In this document: one piece after another, positions 8,963-17,466 of the stretch
Numbering within the stretch: the first letter of the stretch is position 1
Layout of the letters: every line of letters begins with the position of its first letter
Assembly: GCA_020627685.1 (NCBI GenBank)
Contig: JAHDGK010000004.1
Location: 1-64,000, forward strand
Direction: 5' to 3'
Source of the DNA: Granulosicoccus sp.
Lineage (GTDB): Bacteria; Pseudomonadota; Gammaproteobacteria; Granulosicoccales; Granulosicoccaceae
Length of the DNA: 64,000 nt
Made by a program: the position numbers and the translations under genes
Notes under the pieces: model-generated
The model's input: only the letters and a program-made list of their open reading frames with translations
Databases searched by the model: none
What the model was told of the DNA's origin: nothing

Positions 8963-10275
8963 CAAGAGATCTCCACATTTTCAGCAGAGCCATCGCCCCG
9001 CACATGCCACGTTTGTATACCATTGTTGTGGTAAATGGAATTTTCACCGCGAGCTAGACGTAATGCATTTTTCGTCGGCTGTATGTTCCCATGATTATCA
9101 ATGGCGCGACTTTGCAAATACATATCTCGTCCATCCCAATCGAAATCATAATAAAACCGATGCACTGATTTCGAGAAGCTCGGGCCATCCAACCGGGCAG
9201 TGACCCAATTTCGACCACCGTCTGTGGACACATCAACACGTTTGATCGTGCCGTGTCCAGACCACGCTAAGCCTGTAATAACCGTACGACCCTTGCCATG
9301 CATTATCGGCGCTTGTGGGCTTGGATTCGTAATAACGGATTTAACATCCATCTCCCAGGTGAATCGACGTGCACGGCCATCAGCGAGTAGATCGGTGTAC
9401 TTTGAAGTCTCCTCTCTATGATGCCAAGGTTGGTCTCCAACTTCGAAGCGTCTTAGCCATTTCACCCACATATTTCCTTCCCAACCGGGAACCACTAAAC
9501 GAAGCGGATACCCTTGCTCGGGTCTTAATGCCTCACCGTTCATTTTGAAAGCAACAAGACAATCATCCAAGGCTTTTTCTATGGGGATAGAGCGAGTCAT
9601 GTGAGCAGGGTCAGCACCCTCGGGTAACAACCATTTACCCCGTGCTTTTACGCCTGCTTCGTCCAACAGGTGCTTTAATTTCACACCGGTATAGACAACG
9701 TTATGCACCATGCCATGTGTAAACTGACAACCGTTGAGTTGCGCACCTCTCCACTCCATTCCCGAGTTTGCTGCGCACTCCAGGAAGTAGGTGTGATTCT
9801 CCCTCGGGAACCTAGCGATATCTTCCATCGTAAAAACCAATGGATGATCAACCAAACCGTTGATCATCAAGCGATGATCGCTGGGTGCTATTTGAGCGAC
9901 CCCTCCATGATGTCTTTCGAAACACAATCCATTAGGTGTGATGATTCCATCTAAGGCATGCAAGGGTGTGAAGTTGACGGACGATTTAGCATCTGCTGTT
10001 AACCAGGCAACATCACGGCGTACAACTTCTGATTCAAACTTTGACGGCAAGCCGTAGGGGTTGGAATCTACGCCGTCTCCCATGTATCGGTTCCAATCCT
10101 GAATCTCAGTAATTAATGGATCAGGTTTGCTTTGATCTGCCGCAACCGCACTTTTAATTATTGCGCCGGAACCTGCTGTACCGGCAGCGGCAAGACCACC
10201 GAGTTTCAAGCCTGCCTTAAGTGCACTGCGCCGAGCAGATACCTTAGGTTTTTCGATGTTCTTATCATCACTCAT
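8962..10275 (-). CDS. soxC: SoxC, molybdenum subunit of sulfane dehydrogenase
   Basis: Periplasmic molybdopterin enzyme of the sulfite oxidase family, 437 aa. Tat-type signal SARRSALKAGLKLGG; Mo-ligand Cys167 in LECAANSG; the C-terminal dimerisation domain shows GLAWSGHGTIKRVDVSTDGG. With SoxD it oxidises SoxY-bound sulfane sulfur to the sulfone level, so thiosulfate can go fully to sulfate without stored sulfur globules. It heads the soxC-soxD-fccA-fccB-mbl unit and has a BigR/SqrR-like palindrome in its upstream region. RBS AGAGG lies about 11-13 bases before the ATG. Confidence 0.95.
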   Translation of the reverse strand: MSDDKNIEKPKVSARRSALKAGLKLGGLAAAGTAGSGAIIKSAVAADQSKPDPLITEIQDWNRYMGDGVDSNPYGLPSKFESEVVRRDVAWLTADAKSSVNFTPLHALDGIITPNGLCFERHHGGVAQIAPSDHRLMINGLVDHPLVFTMEDIARFPRENHTYFLECAANSGMEWRGAQLNGCQFTHGMVHNVVYTGVKLKHLLDEAGVKARGKWLLPEGADPAHMTRSIPIEKALDDCLVAFKMNGEALRPEQGYPLRLVVPGWEGNMWVKWLRRFEVGDQPWHHREETSKYTDLLADGRARRFTWEMDVKSVITNPSPQAPIMHGKGRTVITGLAWSGHGTIKRVDVSTDGGRNWVTARLDGPSFSKSVHRFYYDFDWDGRDMYLQSRAIDNHGNIQPTKNALRLARGENSIYHNNGIQTWHVRGDGSAENVEIS

Positions 10276-10308
10276 AACCGATGCGGCCTCTTAAATTTCT
10301 TTAAATAC

Positions 10309-10332
10309 ACACATTCATATTATTGAATGTGT
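10309..10332 (-). promoter_or_regulatory. BigR/SqrR-type operator upstream of soxC
   Basis: Seen: a perfect 9-base inverted repeat ACACATTCA / TGAATGTGT around TATTAT, whose core reads ATTC-N8-GAAT (10313-10328). The site is 34-57 bases upstream of the soxC start codon in a 115-base gap between soxB and soxC, and shares the core form of the site over the bigR promoter. It implies that soxCD-fcc has its own persulfide-responsive promoter. Regulator assignment is inferred. Confidence 0.6.
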
Positions 10333-10390
10333 TTGAGCGAAAAGCAACAGCAATTGGAAACTTACTCCACTAAAAACGCCCGCTTTAAAA

Positions 10391-12076
10391 CTAAATAATT
10401 TTGACGGCGTCGTTCACCGTCGGTACCACCGTCCCCACAGACGTTAAGTAGTTTTCCATTAAGTCGTAAACGGCGGGACCTTCTACATTCTCATTAACTG
10501 ATGCCCAACCGGCAACCACATAGCTCTTTCCGGGCTCAACGGCTTTACCCGTTGATAAGTCAGTCATCTCGGTTATTCGAGAACCCATGGTTGCAGACGG
10601 ATTGCAGGTATAACCCATGCCGCCGACTCTGACCATATCTCCACCCTGCTGAAAGAACGGATCAGGATTGAATAAGTTATCGCAAACATCTTCTAATATT
10701 TCATGAAGCTGCTGTCCGGTGAATTCCAATCGATAGACGGATGGATAGCTCATGGACGTTTGCGTGTATAAATCGTCAATCGTGATATCAGAATCTGGCA
10801 GGAGTGTTGTCCCCCAGCGAAAACCCGGACTGAGCGAAAATTGAGAATCACGTTCAGCGATCAAACCTTCACAAATTAGATCGTCCCAACTGCCATTGAA
10901 GTTGCCTCTTCTATAGAGCAAACCGTCTGTCTTAGCGAGCACCCGACCTAACTCATCTTGATACGGTGCTCTTATCTCATCGATCTTCTCTCGCATTTCT
11001 GCGTCTGATTCAATGGCATCAGAGAAAACAGGTATCAGCGTGGAGTTGTAGTCGGTGACTTTTCCATTGGAAACTTCCAAATCAACCCGGCCTAGAAATT
11101 TTCCGTGGGAGCCGCTGGCAAGAATGAGTGTGTTTCCAACCGTGACGGCTTCAGGGATGGCATCGTGCGTATGTCCCGTCAATATGACATCAATCCCTGG
11201 TACCACCCCAGCTAATTTTCTATCGACATCAAAACCATTGTGCGATAGCAATACGACGACATCTGCCCCGTTCGCGCGCGCCGCATCAACATTCTGTTTC
11301 AAGGTTTCTATGCGCAGCCCGAATGACCAGTCTGGAAACATCCAGCGCGGATTGGCTATGGGCGTGTACGGCATTGCCTGACCAATAACAGCCACCTGAG
11401 AGCCGCCAACCGTATACGTTGCGGTGCTTTCAAAAACGGGCTCTTCCCAATCTACGTCGACAATGTTGCTCGCTAAAAACGGATAGCCAAGCTCATCGAT
11501 AATTTCGAGTACTCTGTCAGCACCGAGAGTGAATTCCCAGTGACCTACCATGGCATCCGGCTTTAACAGCTTCAGGCAGTCGACCATGTCCTGACCGTTT
11601 GTCTTCAGCGCTGTATAGGACCCCTGCCAGGTATCTCCACCATCAAGTAACAAGACATTGCTGTCGCCACGCTCAGCTCGGATTGCTTTGATTAAGGTTG
11701 CAGTGCGATCAAGGCCTCCGAGTCGTCCATAGGTCCGGGCCATCTCTACGTAATCGAGCATGGTATGGGCATAGGCTAAAGCACTTTTTTTCTCAAGACC
11801 AAAGTGACTGATAAATTCCTCGCCAACCAGGTGAGGAGGAATACCCGCGTAATCACCTATACCTATATTGGTATCCGGCGGCCGAAAATACACAGGTTCT
11901 AACTGAGCGTGTATATCGGTTAAGTGCAGCAGCGTTATTTTGCCTTTCGCATCAAACGAAAGTAGGTCGTCCTGCGTTAACCTTTGCTGCGCGACGGCTC
12001 GCTGCAAACTGCCACCCAAGCCAGTCAGTGCTGTACTTGCGATGGCAGTCTGTAAAAATTCCCGACGGGAAAACAT
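10391..12076 (-). CDS. soxB: SoxB thiosulfohydrolase
   Basis: Periplasmic dimanganese hydrolase that releases sulfate from S-sulfonated SoxY; 561 aa. Tat signal FSRREFLQTA. Metallophosphoesterase-like ligands are seen in HLTDIHAQ, LDGGDTWQGS, GHWEFTLG, LLSHNG and TGHTHD; the 5'-nucleotidase C-terminal domain follows. The motif GHWEF in place of GNHEF is the usual SoxB form. Upstream is soxA on the same strand with 44 bases between them; RBS AAGGGG is 11 bases before the ATG. Confidence 0.96.
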   Translation of the reverse strand: MFSRREFLQTAIASTALTGLGGSLQRAVAQQRLTQDDLLSFDAKGKITLLHLTDIHAQLEPVYFRPPDTNIGIGDYAGIPPHLVGEEFISHFGLEKKSALAYAHTMLDYVEMARTYGRLGGLDRTATLIKAIRAERGDSNVLLLDGGDTWQGSYTALKTNGQDMVDCLKLLKPDAMVGHWEFTLGADRVLEIIDELGYPFLASNIVDVDWEEPVFESTATYTVGGSQVAVIGQAMPYTPIANPRWMFPDWSFGLRIETLKQNVDAARANGADVVVLLSHNGFDVDRKLAGVVPGIDVILTGHTHDAIPEAVTVGNTLILASGSHGKFLGRVDLEVSNGKVTDYNSTLIPVFSDAIESDAEMREKIDEIRAPYQDELGRVLAKTDGLLYRRGNFNGSWDDLICEGLIAERDSQFSLSPGFRWGTTLLPDSDITIDDLYTQTSMSYPSVYRLEFTGQQLHEILEDVCDNLFNPDPFFQQGGDMVRVGGMGYTCNPSATMGSRITEMTDLSTGKAVEPGKSYVVAGWASVNENVEGPAVYDLMENYLTSVGTVVPTVNDAVKII

Positions 12077-12120
12077 GATTAGAATCGCCCCTTCAATGAT
12101 TCCTTATAAGCGTGAAGCGT

Positions 12121-12990
12121 TTATTGGCGGACAGCAGGAGTCTCAACCGACAAACCAGTACCACGCCAGGTTGTATAAACCTCAAGGCCCATTAACTCAT
12201 CAGAGAAGGCTGCCGGGTATTCTGCTCTTGTGTCGCGTATGCAACCGCGGAAACGATTGTGCAAGGAAATTAAATTACTTTGCTTGAGTCTGTAAGTAGG
12301 AAAGCCGTTCACGTTACCTTGGCTTAAGTGATCCGCACGGATGTACTTACCATTGTTATCTTCGTGACAGGTTGCACACGACAAATTCAACTGGCCGGTA
12401 CGACGATAGTAGGTCTCTTTACCGCGCTCCCACCATTGCTGCATTTCGCCTTCTTCAAGGTTCAGTTCGACAGGCAGGCCCTGTGACTGATGCTTGATAA
12501 AAGCGGTTAATGGCTTCTGACCGCCTTTATCGAACTTGTAAGGCTCGGCTCCCATGTTCTCAACGCGGCAGTGGTTAATCTGCAATTCGACGTTGATCGG
12601 TTTACCTAGCTTTTCACTCCACTTGGGGTAGCTAGCTCCAACACCGACCATTGATTCAGAGGCATCACCATGACAGCTGGCGCATGACTTGCCCATAGTA
12701 CCTTCGACCTTATTCCAATACTCTTCACCTTCTTCAACGCCCAGCATGCCAGGGTTGTCGAAAGAATCCTGTTGCAAAGCGCGCGTGTCTTCTGTTCGGT
12801 AGTGCCACCCTGAAATGACCTCGGGCAGCGGATGCCCCTCGATGGGTGCAACTCTTGTGGACATTTCTAGTTCACCGTCAATCACCAGAGAATCATCGGC
12901 AGGTGCGGCTAAAACGGCCATAGAGGTGACTGCTGCCACGGCCAACACACTTGTGGCTGCTACGGCGACTGGAGCGAGGAATCTATTCAA
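12121..12990 (-). CDS. soxA: SoxA, diheme L-cysteine S-thiosulfotransferase subunit
   Basis: Periplasmic SoxAX subunit that with SoxX joins thiosulfate oxidatively to the SoxY cysteine; 289 aa. Signal peptide residues about 1-28; heme sites CASCH and CATCH, so it is the two-heme type; active-site Cys250 in RFRGCIRDTR, which normally carries a persulfide and ligates the catalytic heme. Another conserved segment is NHCRVENMG. Translation probably begins at TTG 12990, supported by GGAG 7 bases upstream; no suitable ATG is present before the signal peptide. Confidence 0.95.
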   Translation of the reverse strand: MNRFLAPVAVAATSVLAVAAVTSMAVLAAPADDSLVIDGELEMSTRVAPIEGHPLPEVISGWHYRTEDTRALQQDSFDNPGMLGVEEGEEYWNKVEGTMGKSCASCHGDASESMVGVGASYPKWSEKLGKPINVELQINHCRVENMGAEPYKFDKGGQKPLTAFIKHQSQGLPVELNLEEGEMQQWWERGKETYYRRTGQLNLSCATCHEDNNGKYIRADHLSQGNVNGFPTYRLKQSNLISLHNRFRGCIRDTRAEYPAAFSDELMGLEVYTTWRGTGLSVETPAVRQ

Positions 12991-13083
12991 GGGGCTTCTC
13001 CGTGTGGTGATTCGGTAAACTTTATTAGAATGAATCGCTGCGGCGCTCAGGGCGGCTCGCAGCGTTCTTATGCTTTTAGCAAC

Positions 13084-13410
13084 TTACCCTTTTAAGGCAA
13101 TGTCTTTACTGGTCTCGATAACCGTACCGGCATCATCAGTCCACTTCATGACAAAGGTGCCCGCTTCGCTAATGCGGGATGAAAACTCAATATATGGATT
13201 CGCTGAAACCGCAGGATCAATGTCCACAGAGAACACGACATTGCCGTTAAAGGCAGCCTCGAAGTGATTGATAATATCTCTGGGAATGACATTACCTTCT
13301 TTGTCTTTACGTTGACCTGATTCCATCTTGTGTTTGATCAGGGTTTTGATCGTGATGACATCACCTGCCGACACGCTCTTGGGTATTTTTACACGCGGTT
13401 TACTAGCCAT
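13084..13410 (-). CDS. soxZ: SoxZ sulfur-carrier partner subunit
   Basis: Periplasmic immunoglobulin-like subunit, 108 aa, that pairs with SoxY and is carried through the Tat pathway by it, so it has no signal of its own. Recognisable by the start KPRVKIPKSVSAGDVITIK, the segment FEAAFNGNVVFSVDIDPAVS and the end IETSKDIAL. Good RBS GGAG 7 bases before the ATG. Lies between soxY and soxA. Confidence 0.95.
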   Translation of the reverse strand: MASKPRVKIPKSVSAGDVITIKTLIKHKMESGQRKDKEGNVIPRDIINHFEAAFNGNVVFSVDIDPAVSANPYIEFSSRISEAGTFVMKWTDDAGTVIETSKDIALKG

Positions 13411-13458
13411 GTGCGTTCTCCGTAGTTTTAATCGTTGTATAAGAGTGTGTGAGGTGTA

Positions 13459-13914
13459 CTAACCGCCACAACCACCGATGGTGACCTTGACGTTGTTACT
13501 AACCTTAAACAACTGCCCCGAATTGGTTTTCGCAACAGCTAGCACGTCTTGAGTTTTGGCTAGTCTCATCCGGGTAGATGCTTTAGCGATTCCACTCGCA
13601 GGCGTAAAGTGGAACGTTGCCACTTCAGGTCTCGGGTTTTCACTGGCCATGATCATGACTGACTCAATGTAATCGTCGTCTGTCATGGGGCTGTCAACGT
13701 TAACCGAAACAGGCACACTGTTTCCGTTTTCCGCAATCTCTGGAGTGGTCAGTTGCAAAGGACCAGCATCGCCTGCGGCTGCACCGCCACCGAATTCAGC
13801 GATTAGCTTCTCTACATCTTCAACTGTTGCGATAGCTTGACCAGAGATTCCAAAAAACGCAGCTGCCGACGCCGCCGCACTAGTGCTTAAGAAGGCTCTT
13901 CTACTGATGTTCAT
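13459..13914 (-). CDS. soxY: SoxY sulfur-carrier protein
   Basis: Periplasmic carrier on which thiosulfate sulfur is bound and processed; 151 aa. Tat signal NISRRAFLSTSAAA; C-terminal swinging arm GGCGG with Cys149 as the covalent attachment site, complete and at the protein end. It is translated just before SoxZ, with which it forms the SoxYZ complex and is co-exported. RBS GGAG 9 bases upstream. Confidence 0.96.
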   Translation of the reverse strand: MNISRRAFLSTSAAASAAAFFGISGQAIATVEDVEKLIAEFGGGAAAGDAGPLQLTTPEIAENGNSVPVSVNVDSPMTDDDYIESVMIMASENPRPEVATFHFTPASGIAKASTRMRLAKTQDVLAVAKTNSGQLFKVSNNVKVTIGGCGG

Positions 13915-13948
13915 CGAGGGTAACTCCCGTTAAATTTATATAAATTAC

Positions 13949-14410
13949 TTATTTAAGCGTAAGCAGGTAGGCAACGAGATCCTCTATCTGCTCCGCTGAA
14001 AGAATGGTTTTTCCAATGAGGTCTTTGCGTACGTTTTCACCTACCTCTAGGGAATAGAAAGCCGGCATGATCGTTCTGTCCGAGAAAACCGCTTTAGCGT
14101 TAACCATGATGGCGCGAAGTTGTGGCTCTGACCAACGAGCGCCAGCTCCATCCAGGCTGGGCCCTACTTCACCGTGAAAAAGCTGTTCTGAAAGGTCTGC
14201 ATTTGCATGGCAAGCCAAGCAGTTACCCAGTTTTCTATTCGCGAAGGTTTTACGACCCTCCGACGCGTTACCAGCCATACCGGTAAGGGACTCGCTTACG
14301 GCAATATTTTCGATTTTGACATCGCCCGGCGCTACGGTGCCGGCCACGAGAGTTGAGGCAATCAGCATTGAGCCAAAACATCCTGCAAGTAGAACGCTTC
14401 TATTTTTCAC
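13949..14410 (-). CDS. soxX: SoxX monoheme cytochrome c
   Basis: Periplasmic cytochrome of the SoxAX complex, about 153 aa, with heme site CLACH and the SoxX-like end AEQIEDLVAYLLTLK. A methionine ligand is likely in DRTIMPAFY. The frame is open to 14503, but I prefer GTG at 14410: GGAG lies 8 bases upstream and the product begins with KNRSVLLAGCFGSMLIAST, a proper Sec signal. It is the first gene of soxXYZAB. The 157-base region before it holds the imperfect palindrome ATTCC-N5-GGAAT near 14486-14500, which does not have the N8 spacing of the other sites. Confidence 0.92.
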   Translation of the reverse strand: MKNRSVLLAGCFGSMLIASTLVAGTVAPGDVKIENIAVSESLTGMAGNASEGRKTFANRKLGNCLACHANADLSEQLFHGEVGPSLDGAGARWSEPQLRAIMVNAKAVFSDRTIMPAFYSLEVGENVRKDLIGKTILSAEQIEDLVAYLLTLK

Positions 14411-14567
14411 TACCATTTCTCCAACAAGGTTTGCTGAGTACTCAAGACCAGCGTAGCTGACCCACCGAACCCAAACATTAGCCCTATTCCATTTAGGAAT
14501 CAATAGATTTATCTAGTTTTTTGAATATATAAACTGAACAAGCAAAATTATTCCAGCTAAGCACACC

Positions 14568-15935
14568 TCACTCGAACTCCATCGCACGAAATATCCGATC
14601 CGCGTTCAAGCCAGCTAATTCATCGAAAGTATCCAGATGCCGGTACGCATTTTGGTCGATGTTGTAGGCATCTATCAGAGATCCGCCATCATCCAGGATG
14701 GCGCCCACTTGCTCCCGCATGTAGATCAGATAATCGAGCGTCCAGCGTCTTACCTCGGTGATATCGGTGGGACCTCCGTGCCCGGGCACCACAATTTTTG
14801 CCTCCAAAGCTTCAAACTCCGGCCAGGATTCAACCCAACCTGCCGTGTCCGTATCTTCGAATACTGGTAGCAGACGTTCATGGAAAGCCATATCGCCGGA
14901 AATAACGAGTGATTTTTCGGGAAGCCAGACAACGATGTCACCGGGGCTATGAGCAGGGCCTAAGTTCAGAGCTTCTATACGCCAATCACCTAATTCGATG
15001 ACGCGCTCATCGCTAAAAGTCTCGTCGGGTAAGGACAAAACCGTACCCATGGCTTTATCACGATTCCGACGCTGCATTCTTTCCAGGATTCCCTCACCCC
15101 GCTCTTCGATTTCATGAGCAGCGTCCTCATGCGCAATGACAATAGCTCCTTGACGCTGCCAGTAATCAGTTCCCAACATAGCGTGGCCTTGGCCGTTTTC
15201 TAAGATGACATAGCGAACGGGCTCGTCAGTTACTTGTTGTATTTCACGATGCAGAGCTTGAGCGAGCAAGGCATTGTCTGATGCATTCACCACGACAACA
15301 CCCTCACCCGTCACGATGAAAGATAAATTGTTGTTATGCCCTGAATTTTCATAGGTCGGGGGCGCCGTAGCTCCAATAGCGGAATACACCCCGGGGATGA
15401 TTTCAATGGGTTTGCTGTACAGCATTGAGCCCACTGATTCATCCGTTAGCCTGACTGGTAATCCGGCATCGCGCCATTTAAAAAATCCATCGGCATAGTT
15501 CCATACCTGCGTGTAACCCAACTCGATAAGCGTTTCAGCTGCCAGTGGACTGCGCAGATTAATACCGCAATAGACAACGACAGGCGTGTTGAAGTCGTGC
15601 AGGACATCGGATGCACGAAACTCAAGCCAGCCTCGACTCAACACCACGTCGCGACGGCCGGAATCTATGCTTCCGCCCAAGGTCGCAAGCTCCTCTGGCA
15701 ACCGAACGTCCATGACCACCAAATCGGGCTCTGATTCGATGAGTTGCAGAAAGGCATCCGTATCCAAATTCTGGATGCTTAATTCAGGCTTTGAAACATC
15801 GGGTGGCGTATCGCTTTGAGCAATCGCAAAAGACGAAGGAAAAATAAAGAGCGCTAATACAATAGCGAGTGCAGGTCGTATACAGCGGAAACCAACATGT
15901 GAGGATGTGACCGGTCTATTGAGAAAGCAACGCAT
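14568..15935 (-). CDS. secreted rhodanese - metallo-beta-lactamase-fold two-domain protein
   Basis: Periplasmic protein, 455 aa: signal peptide (about 1-39), rhodanese domain (about 55-165) with catalytic cysteine in VVYCGINLRSP, then an MBL-fold domain (about 175-440). The MBL metal motif is degenerate: where HxHxDH is expected the sequence reads ENGQGHAMLGTDYW, so only one histidine remains. Later ligand-like positions are kept (GPAHSPGD, VISGDMAF, VPGHGGPTD). The rhodanese site suggests handling of sulfane sulfur alongside SoxYZ. It lies upstream of soxX on the same strand and has its own palindrome just before the start codon. Function is inferred from the domains only. Confidence 0.75.
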   Translation of the reverse strand: MRCFLNRPVTSSHVGFRCIRPALAIVLALFIFPSSFAIAQSDTPPDVSKPELSIQNLDTDAFLQLIESEPDLVVMDVRLPEELATLGGSIDSGRRDVVLSRGWLEFRASDVLHDFNTPVVVYCGINLRSPLAAETLIELGYTQVWNYADGFFKWRDAGLPVRLTDESVGSMLYSKPIEIIPGVYSAIGATAPPTYENSGHNNNLSFIVTGEGVVVVNASDNALLAQALHREIQQVTDEPVRYVILENGQGHAMLGTDYWQRQGAIVIAHEDAAHEIEERGEGILERMQRRNRDKAMGTVLSLPDETFSDERVIELGDWRIEALNLGPAHSPGDIVVWLPEKSLVISGDMAFHERLLPVFEDTDTAGWVESWPEFEALEAKIVVPGHGGPTDITEVRRWTLDYLIYMREQVGAILDDGGSLIDAYNIDQNAYRHLDTFDELAGLNADRIFRAMEFE

Positions 15936-15944
15936 AGCACCCCT

Positions 15945-15966
15945 ACATATTCAATATTTAATATGT
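15945..15966 (-). promoter_or_regulatory. AT-rich palindrome, possible BigR-type operator variant
   Basis: Seen: ACATATT / AATATGT, a 7-base inverted repeat with an 8-base spacer, 10-31 bases upstream of the rhodanese-MBL start codon. It contains one ATTC half-site; the other half is ATAT instead of GAAT, so it is a weaker match than the bigR and soxC sites. The position overlaps the likely RBS and promoter region of a sulfur-linked gene. Confidence 0.4.
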
Positions 15967-16016
15967 ATTTAAGCATACGAGAAAACTTTCTAAATGTGAA
16001 TAGAAATTTTACAGCC

Positions 16017-17402
16017 CTAATTGATACTGACTAATTTACCCGGATTCATCAGGTTGTCAGGATCCAGCGTCTTTTTTATTGATCCCATAATGGCATACGC
16101 TGCGCCGTGCTCATCGTGCATATACTTTTTCTTTCCGGTGCCAACACCATGTTCGCCAGTAACAGTGCCACCAAATTCCAACGCGATATGATTTACATCC
16201 GCTGCTAATTGTTTGGCCTTTTGCATCTCTGAGTCATCTTCGGTATCAACAAGGATCAACAAGTGAAAGTTTCCATCGCCGACATGCCCTACCAGTGGTG
16301 CAATGAGCCCATACTCTTTAATCAGTTCTTTAGTTTTGGAAATACAAGCAGACAATGCCGAAATAGGCACACAACAATCCGTGACAAAGCCCTCTGCACC
16401 CGGACGTAAAGATTTACCGGCATAGTAAGCACTATGACGTGCTTTCCACAGTCTGTTCCTATCTTCTTCTTTGCTAGCCCACTGAAAATTGGATACGCCA
16501 AATTCTTCAGCAACACCATTGAATGTTTCTACTTGTTCGGCCACCGAGTTTTCTGTCCCGTGAAACTCTAAAAACAAATGCGGTATTTCCGGCATGATCA
16601 TATCCGGGTTGTAGGTGTTCATACCTTTCATTTGGACTTCGTCCAATAATTCAATGCGAGCCATCGGAATCCCCATCTGGATAGCCATAATGACGGAGTT
16701 CACAGCATCGTCTACAGTAGGAAAGGCACAGGTTGCCGCAGACATGGTTTCGGGTTGACCAAACAGGCGTACCGTGAGCTCTGTAATTATGCCAAGCGTG
16801 CCTTCCGAACCGACAAAAAGCCGGGTGAGATCATAGCCGGCTGATGATTTCCGAGCGCGCGTGCCGGTTCGTATTATTTGACCGTCTGCGAGCACAACTT
16901 CTAAAGCCATGACATTGTCCCGCATAGAGCCATACCTGACCGTGTTGGTACCGGAGGCTCTGGTAGCAGCCATGCCTCCCATGGTCGCGTCAGCCCCGGG
17001 ATCGACAGTGAACATTAAACCCGTTGCTCTTAGTTCTTCGTTGAGCTGTGTACGCGACACACCGGGTTGTACAACGGCATCCATATCTTCAGTGTTAACC
17101 GCTAGGATCGCTTTCATGCGACTGGTGTCGATACTAATCCCACCGTGAATGGGAATCACGTGCCCCTCTAACGACGTACCAATTCCATAGGGGACAACCG
17201 GACACTGATGCAGTGTGCACACCTTCATGATCTGTGAAACTTCCTCAGTTGACTCAGGAAACGCCACAGCATCGGGTTGCATAGGTGTGCTGTACGCTTC
17301 ATCATGGCTATGCTGTTCAAGTATTGACGACCCAGTCGATAAACGCTCTCCCAATAGACTACGCAGGTCTTCAATAGTCTTTTTTACGCGATCCAATTCC
17401 AT
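16017..17402 (-). CDS. FAD-linked oxidase, GlcD / D-lactate dehydrogenase (cytochrome) type
   Basis: Flavoprotein of the vanillyl-alcohol-oxidase fold, 461 aa, oxidising a 2-hydroxy acid such as D-lactate or glycolate. The FAD-binding PP-loop region shows VVPYGIGTSLEGHVIPIHGG and SSAGYDLTRLFVGSEGTLG; the C-terminal part has GHVGDGNFH, GEHGVGTGKKK and the end LMNPGKLV. This single-chain form has the size of Dld rather than the GlcDEF complex, and no glcE or glcF is adjacent. It lies 64 bases after a D-2-hydroxyacid dehydrogenase gene on the same strand, so the two may work on related hydroxy and keto acids. Confidence 0.85.
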   Translation of the reverse strand: MELDRVKKTIEDLRSLLGERLSTGSSILEQHSHDEAYSTPMQPDAVAFPESTEEVSQIMKVCTLHQCPVVPYGIGTSLEGHVIPIHGGISIDTSRMKAILAVNTEDMDAVVQPGVSRTQLNEELRATGLMFTVDPGADATMGGMAATRASGTNTVRYGSMRDNVMALEVVLADGQIIRTGTRARKSSAGYDLTRLFVGSEGTLGIITELTVRLFGQPETMSAATCAFPTVDDAVNSVIMAIQMGIPMARIELLDEVQMKGMNTYNPDMIMPEIPHLFLEFHGTENSVAEQVETFNGVAEEFGVSNFQWASKEEDRNRLWKARHSAYYAGKSLRPGAEGFVTDCCVPISALSACISKTKELIKEYGLIAPLVGHVGDGNFHLLILVDTEDDSEMQKAKQLAADVNHIALEFGGTVTGEHGVGTGKKKYMHDEHGAAYAIMGSIKKTLDPDNLMNPGKLVSIN

Positions 17403-17466
17403 CAGATAAATCTCTTTCCTACATTACCTTTTGTGTAAATATTTGAACAACAGACCTGCTAAAAAA

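Noticed and set aside
8847-9203. Plus-strand open frame inside soxC/soxD
   Set aside because: It lies opposite two well-supported genes, lacks an RBS or family features and is a shadow of their codon use.
14486-14500. ATTCC-N5-GGAAT palindrome upstream of soxX as a third full BigR-type operator
   Set aside because: In the ATTC...GAAT register the spacer is 7, not 8, and the flanks do not match the other two sites; kept only as a remark.
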